From assembly GCA_003290165.1 (NCBI GenBank), contig QNQO01001847.1, forward strand, positions 62,001 to 126,000: 64,000 nucleotides of DNA, read 5' to 3'. Origin of the DNA: Berberis thunbergii (lineage: Eukaryota > Streptophyta > Magnoliopsida > Ranunculales > Berberidaceae). A model generated the notes under the pieces. The model was not told where the DNA came from, searched no databases, and saw only the letters and a program-made list of their open reading frames with translations. Shown here piece by piece: positions 59,449 to 64,000 of the stretch. How positions within the stretch are numbered: the stretch's first letter is position 1; the number at the start of each line of letters is the position of its first letter. The translations under genes and the position numbers were made by a program.

Positions 59449-59710
59449 AGGAGACTTGAAAGACAAATAAGTGTTTGGGGGTTTTTGGGGGTGTTTAAGT
59501 CATAAACACCACTTTAAGGGTGAAAATGTAAATAACAAAAAAAAGTTATACAGTTGGCAGGCTATTTTTGTAAATATATCATGGTTCCATGTGTATATCT
59601 GTTAAACTGCATAAACTGACACGTGTGGGCATGTGTTTATATTCTATACTATATCAGCTTTTTTAGGAATGGTGCTTTGCCGTGTTCGAAATTGTAAGGA
59701 TCACTTCAGT

Positions 59711-59895
59711 TTTAAAATAGAGTGATTCTACATGCCGTGGAAACGAGCGAGGGGAAGGAGGTGGAGGGGGATCGTTCATCTCTTGGGATGTGTGTCATCA
59801 TTTTTTGTGTATATATTTAGAGGGGATGAACGGTCTCCCCTTCACTTCCCTCTCGTTGCTGTTTTCCTCGCCATTTAGAATTTCTGTTTAAAATA
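59711..59895. mobile_element. Mutator-like MITE, 167 bp, best-preserved copy
   Basis: The element, 59720-59886, starts GAGTGATTCTACATGCC and ends CCATTTAGAATTTCTG, flanked by the perfect 9 bp duplication TTTAAAATA (59711-59719 and 59887-59895). The inside has arms of GAGG/CCTC words and a smaller palindrome GATCGTTCATC / GATGAACGGTC. Confidence 0.9.
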
Positions 59896-60183
59896 TTACA
59901 AATCAAATCTAGTGAAATTTGAAATAAAATCAAACCAAATTAATTGGTTTGGATGGTTTAGTTGGTTTACTCATTTTTGTTTAACTATGCATTAAACAAT
60001 TCAATAGGATTTAAACCTTAAACATGTGATATTATTGAGTGAGGTTACTGAATTAGGTTCCGCAATCAGAATGATGTTACTAAAAATCTGCAATTAAAAT
60101 TCCTTCGAAATCAAACTATTATCAGCTTTTAACAACATTTAATATGGAAATTCATTGAACACAACTTGTGGATCTTTACTAAA

Positions 60184-60292
60184 GGTAGACAGGTTGATTG
60201 GCCAAGACAGTGTGGTTTGACTATTACATCTTGGATTCACTATCTACCAGCGTCACGAGATGGAAACGGTAAAAAAAACAAAAAAAAAAAAC
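60184..60292 (+). mobile_element. SINE relic
   Basis: GGCCAAGACAGTGTGGTTTG, a degraded B box (CTTGGATTCACTATC), CGTCACGAGATGG and an A-rich tail recall the SINE at 4237. No duplication was identified. Confidence 0.5.
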
Positions 60293-60395
60293 GAAAAAAC
60301 AAACTAGCCTGTGGATCTATTTTCATCCTCTAATTATTATTCTAGGCACACTTTTCTTATTGGAAATTCCACTATCTACAGCTTCTCTAAAAGAG

Positions 60396-60587
60396 ATTAC
60401 AGTTGAGCGATTCTGCACAGCGAGGAAACGGGCTGAGGAGAGAGACGTGGCGGAGACTGTCCATCCTGTTTGAGATGTGTGTCATTATTTTTGATTTACA
60501 CATTTTAAGCGGAGTAAACAGTCCCTACTCTACCACGTCCCTTTCCTCGCTCGTTTTCTCGACATTTAGAATTCCTCATTTATAGTT
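60396..60587. mobile_element. Mutator-like MITE, 173 bp
   Basis: The element, 60405-60577, starts GAGCGATTCTGCACAGCGAG and ends CTCGACATTTAGAATTCCTC. The flanks ATTACAGTT and ATTTATAGTT are similar but not identical. Confidence 0.78.
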
Positions 60588-60588
60588 T

Positions 60589-60814
60589 GAGAAATTCTAA
60601 ATGACAAAGAAGTGGGCGAGGAAATCAGCTAGGGAGGAAGAGGGGACCGCCCATCCCCTTTAGGATGCGCGCCTCACTGTGTAGAACAGCTCATTACAGT
60701 TTACATAGTTGACTTTTCTCGCGCGCATCTCGGGGGAAATGAACGGCTCTCACCTCGCCACTTCATTTCCCTCGCTCATTTCCTCGCTCTTTCCCTCGAC
60801 ATTTAGAATCTCTC
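60589..60814. mobile_element. Mutator-like MITE, 226 bp, adjacent copy
   Basis: It starts GAGAAATTCTAAATGAC only 11 bases after the previous copy and ends CCCTCGACATTTAGAATCTCTC. About 50 bp of extra sequence lie in its centre. No clear flanking duplication is visible. Confidence 0.75.
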
Positions 60815-61324
60815 TTTTCTAAGTAAAAGAAACGTGATTTGGAAAGCGACCAGCCATTTCCATGTCCAGACCCATAAAGCAGTTTGGCGAAGTAAAAGAC
60901 TTCACGACTTGCTTGTTGCTACATGGGTTGCATGACGATGAAGCAATTTTTGCATATGATTAACCTGATTAATTATTGATGCTGCGTGTTTCATTATCTA
61001 TCATTATCAACGCGTATCAATTCAATAATCTCAGTTCTATTCTTTTCAGGCATTTCATGTAATAAATCATCTATCATGTCACATTACACACAGATTATTG
61101 TGATTCAGTGTATGATCATTATCAATTTTTGAATAATAGTTTATCAATTTCTCTGAACATTCTTCTGTTGTTTGAGTTTTAAAGAAGAATTAGTTTCTCT
61201 ATAATGGGTAAGCATATTCATGAGGTCATGTTAAATTACAACTGTGGTTCAAAAGATTTTAATATTTCGAGTTGGATTGAGGTCGAAACTTAGATTGAAC
61301 ACTGAAATAGTCTCAAATCACGCT

Positions 61325-61665
61325 CCTTCAATATATATATATTTTTTTTTTAAATTAACCTCCAGTAGGGAGGGGCAACTATGGGATGTCAGACCTTTAT
61401 TTATTATCCAAAAAGAACTTACAAGCGATGCAGGGGTACATTACGACGTTACCCGCATTTAGAAGACAAATGAAAATAAAAGAAACAACTTGCAAACAAT
61501 TTCCGAAGGGAAGTAACAAATAAAAAACATGATCTCTAAGGACAGGACTGAATCGAAGAAAACAAAAGAGAAGATCCAAAATGGTTCGCCATTTTGCAAA
61601 AACAATTCCACATATTCACAAACTCAAAGATCCAACGACACATCGCGCACTCTGCCTTCAATATA
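61325..61665 (-). mobile_element. 5'-truncated LINE-type insertion, third copy
   Basis: The insert, about 61336-61654, has on the minus strand the same end as the copies at 28407 and 31594 (GTTGCCCCTCCCTACTGGAGG then poly(A)). CCTTCAATATA flanks it at 61325-61335 and 61655-61665. Confidence 0.82.
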
Positions 61666-62439
61666 CATTACTTGTTACTTGTGCGAGATAGACACGTACA
61701 AGAACTGTTATTTCGCAAAATGTTACGAAATTTCGTAGAATGTTTCATTTTTTGAGATCTCGACATTTAAATTATCTATTGAAAAGTACACTATTTCGTT
61801 GAGTTATTTTGAAATATTATGTGTTTTTATAAATTCAGCATTTTCATATAAAACTCAAAAATTTATGAAGTAAATTACATTTTTCCAATTTAAATATTTT
61901 GTAAATTTTGATATTTTCTTATAAAACCAAGAAAATTATATTTATAGGAATACTTGTGTGTACTTAGGCTTCATTTAATATATTTTAATGTGTTTATTAG
62001 GTTAATTTACGTGTAACTTACTTTTTCGCATATTCATATATGTTTGACATATTCTCAAAAATTTTACATATTTTCTACGAACAACAAAATATTATCCAAA
62101 ATACTTCTTATAATTAGAAGACCAAAATTACTTCGGAAAACGAAATCACAATCCTTGCATGCATATTTCACTGACAACCTGCAAGAACAAATTTCAGATT
62201 ATGATGCGAAACCATATTCAAATGGTTGGCCATAAAAGGATAGCCTGCCGATTCAAACTTGATCAAATACATAGCTATCTGAAGTTGTCAACATTCGTCT
62301 TTAATTGGCATTTAGAGCCTTCCATACCACCTTTGATGTTTCATTTTCAAAACCAACCTTTAAGTCTAGGCAGCCAGGGAAATCAGAAATGTTTTTATTA
62401 GGTTTGAATAAATGGGATAGAAGTCTGAAAACCTCACAA

Positions 62440-62476
<37 letters not shown>

Positions 62477-62712
62477 GAGAGGCTTAAATCCCTGTGTTAA
62501 CCAGAATTGTTGAATCCTTAATTCTCATAGACATAGACAAATCGAACAAACTCACATGCAGAATTCATATAGAATCTTTTTATACTCCAATGAAAATTGA
62601 CAGGATCGTAGTAGTGTAGAGCGACTGAAAGGAAGAAGAGCCTGGTTGGGGCCCCATGTACCAATCATTAATGGTTTCCGGGAAGCATCCCCACGATGGA
62701 GCCAGCAAGTAT

Positions 62713-62876
62713 GAGCGAGACAAGCCAACGGTGTTATGGTTGAGTGATTAGGATTGTGTGGGTTTATTCTCCACGTTTTAAGTTAGTGACTTGTCGGCGT
62801 CATATTTCTTATGGTGTTGACCGGTAGGCCGCACTTTGTTGATAAGTTCCAAAAAAAAAAATTATGAGTGAGACAA
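62713..62876 (+). mobile_element. tRNA-derived SINE, same family as 4237
   Basis: CAACGGTGTTATGG, GTGTGGGTTTATTCTCCACG and a diverged B-box region match the SINE at 4237-4407, ending in about 11 A residues. The flanks TATGAGCGAGACAA and TATGAGTGAGACAA form a 14 bp duplication with one mismatch. Confidence 0.82.
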
Positions 62877-63712
62877 AGATTGTGTTTTTACGAAATTTTT
62901 AGTTTTTAAATTATAGAAAAATGGCGAAAGAAAAAATTACAATTTTTTAGGGTTTTTTTGTAAATTTTGAGATTTTTTTCATAAAAATACAAAAACCAAT
63001 TACCAAAAATAACATTTTTTTCAAGGGTTTGTAGAATAATTTTGGGAATTTTTTCCGTACATTATCATATCTTCTAATTATTTATTGAATTTTAAAACCA
63101 CCAATTGATTTTCTAATTATCATTTTTTCTATTTATATATTAAAATTTGAAACTATCCCCTAATTTTCTAATTATATATTGATTTCATGTTTGTTTTATT
63201 TCTTAGTATTTAAGCTTCATTTAATGTGTTCAATAGATTTATTTACTTTTATTTGATTTTTTTTCACATTTTCACATACCTTTAAAATTCACATAATACA
63301 TATTTTCTAATTATATATTATGTTTTTTCTTACACTGAAATATTTCTTAAAATTATGAGACCGAAATTAACTCGAAAAACAAAATCACAATCCTCGTGAG
63401 AGATCGAAGATCTTGATCATCTTAACTTGCTACCTGAAAGTTTCTAGAAATTAACGTTTGATAGCAAATACGTAGAGATATTATCTTAATCTTGGGATGA
63501 ATTTTGGTTTATCAAGAAATATATTTAGATATTTCTAAATGCTGATTAACATTGTTACATTGTAAATTATTGAAATGCCTGTGCTATTTTTAACATTTTG
63601 AAGCCTATGCGCAGAGATAGCACCAAAAAATGAAAAATCCCCCTCAATATGGTTTGATGAATTTGACAAATTCTTCTTAGACCACATAAAATACATCTCA
63701 ATTAAGCATGAC

Positions 63713-63853
63713 AAATGAAACAACATAGCCAAAGTCCATAGGCGTACCGGTTGAGTTGGTAGAAGTGTAATGGATGATATCATACGTCACGAGTTCAAAC
63801 TAAACTGATGGCATGAGATGGAGAGGGTTAGTAAAAAAAAAATGAAATAACAT
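63713..63853 (+). mobile_element. Second type of tRNA-derived SINE
   Basis: The element, 63727-63839, has an A box (TTGAGTTGGTAGAAG), a B box (GAGTTCAAAC) and an A tail. The flanks AAATGAAACAACAT and AAATGAAATAACAT differ at one base in 14. Confidence 0.78.
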
Positions 63854-64000
63854 CATCATTCTTGGATTTTTTAGATTATTTAAAATAGATCGAAAGGGCA
63901 CTTTAGTTTTAGTCTCTTCATTAAAATGTTTGCCTCTTTGAAATCTCTCAATTGGCTTTTCAAAAATACAAGGGACAATATGGAATAGATCTGCAATGTC

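Larger units (their letters stand above)
60815..64000. other. Gene-free right end of the window
   Basis: AT-rich DNA with the LINE end at 61336, SINEs at 62727 and 63727, and a 30-base A-run at about 62443-62474 that may be the tail of another unrecognised plus-strand insertion. No host gene is supported. Confidence 0.5.

Overview
This window is nuclear DNA from a flowering plant, most likely a eudicot. It is AT-rich, its genes have GT-AG introns, and it is full of plant-type mobile elements: SINEs, LINE fragments with poly(A) tails, and hAT, Harbinger and Mutator-like MITEs. No organelle, viral or bacterial genes were recognised. Comparisons with named Arabidopsis genes are from memory, not from a search.

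Layout. 748-6700 (+): the 3' part of a HAD-superfamily hydrolase gene; its first exons lie before the window, and its fourth visible exon carries one base too many. 8671-12210 (+): a CBL-interacting protein kinase of the CIPK2/10/15 type, with a promoter, a leader intron and upstream ORFs. 15935-16272 (-): a two-exon gene for a small 84-residue membrane-anchored plant protein that databases call 'methyltransferase-related'. 19194-26547 (-): a three-exon gene for an 804-residue membrane, zinc-ribbon and coiled-coil protein, with a 4.5 kb intron full of repeats. 26.5-38.3 kb: no host gene; nested and tandemly duplicated mobile elements. 38368-40110 (-): the purine permease AZG1. 40.1-47.6 kb: mobile elements, including a 5'-truncated copy of an ORF1-only LINE-like element. 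47659-50300 (+): the plastid phosphoglucan phosphatase LSF2, whose catalytic loop is scrambled by two compensating one-base indels. 53872-56466: a longer copy of the ORF1-only element. 58042-59295 (-): an intronless CIPK14-type kinase. 59.4-64 kb: MITEs, SINEs and a LINE end.

The genes do not form a pathway; plant genes are transcribed singly. The two CIPKs would act with CBL calcium sensors in stress and ion signalling, AZG1 imports purines and cytokinins, and LSF2 removes phosphate from starch. The gene set does match an ancestral neighbourhood: Arabidopsis keeps LSF2, AZG1 and a HAD gene together on chromosome 3, CIPK14/CIPK15 side by side on chromosome 5, and a methyltransferase-related gene beside CIPK10.

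The most interesting items are (1) two polyadenylated copies, each with its own target-site duplication, of a LINE-like element that encodes only a DUF4283/zinc-knuckle protein and no reverse transcriptase; (2) the compensated frameshift exactly over the LSF2 active site, together with a one-base insertion in the HAD gene, which may be real decay or leftover assembly errors; and (3) a Mutator-like MITE family with at least seven copies in the window.
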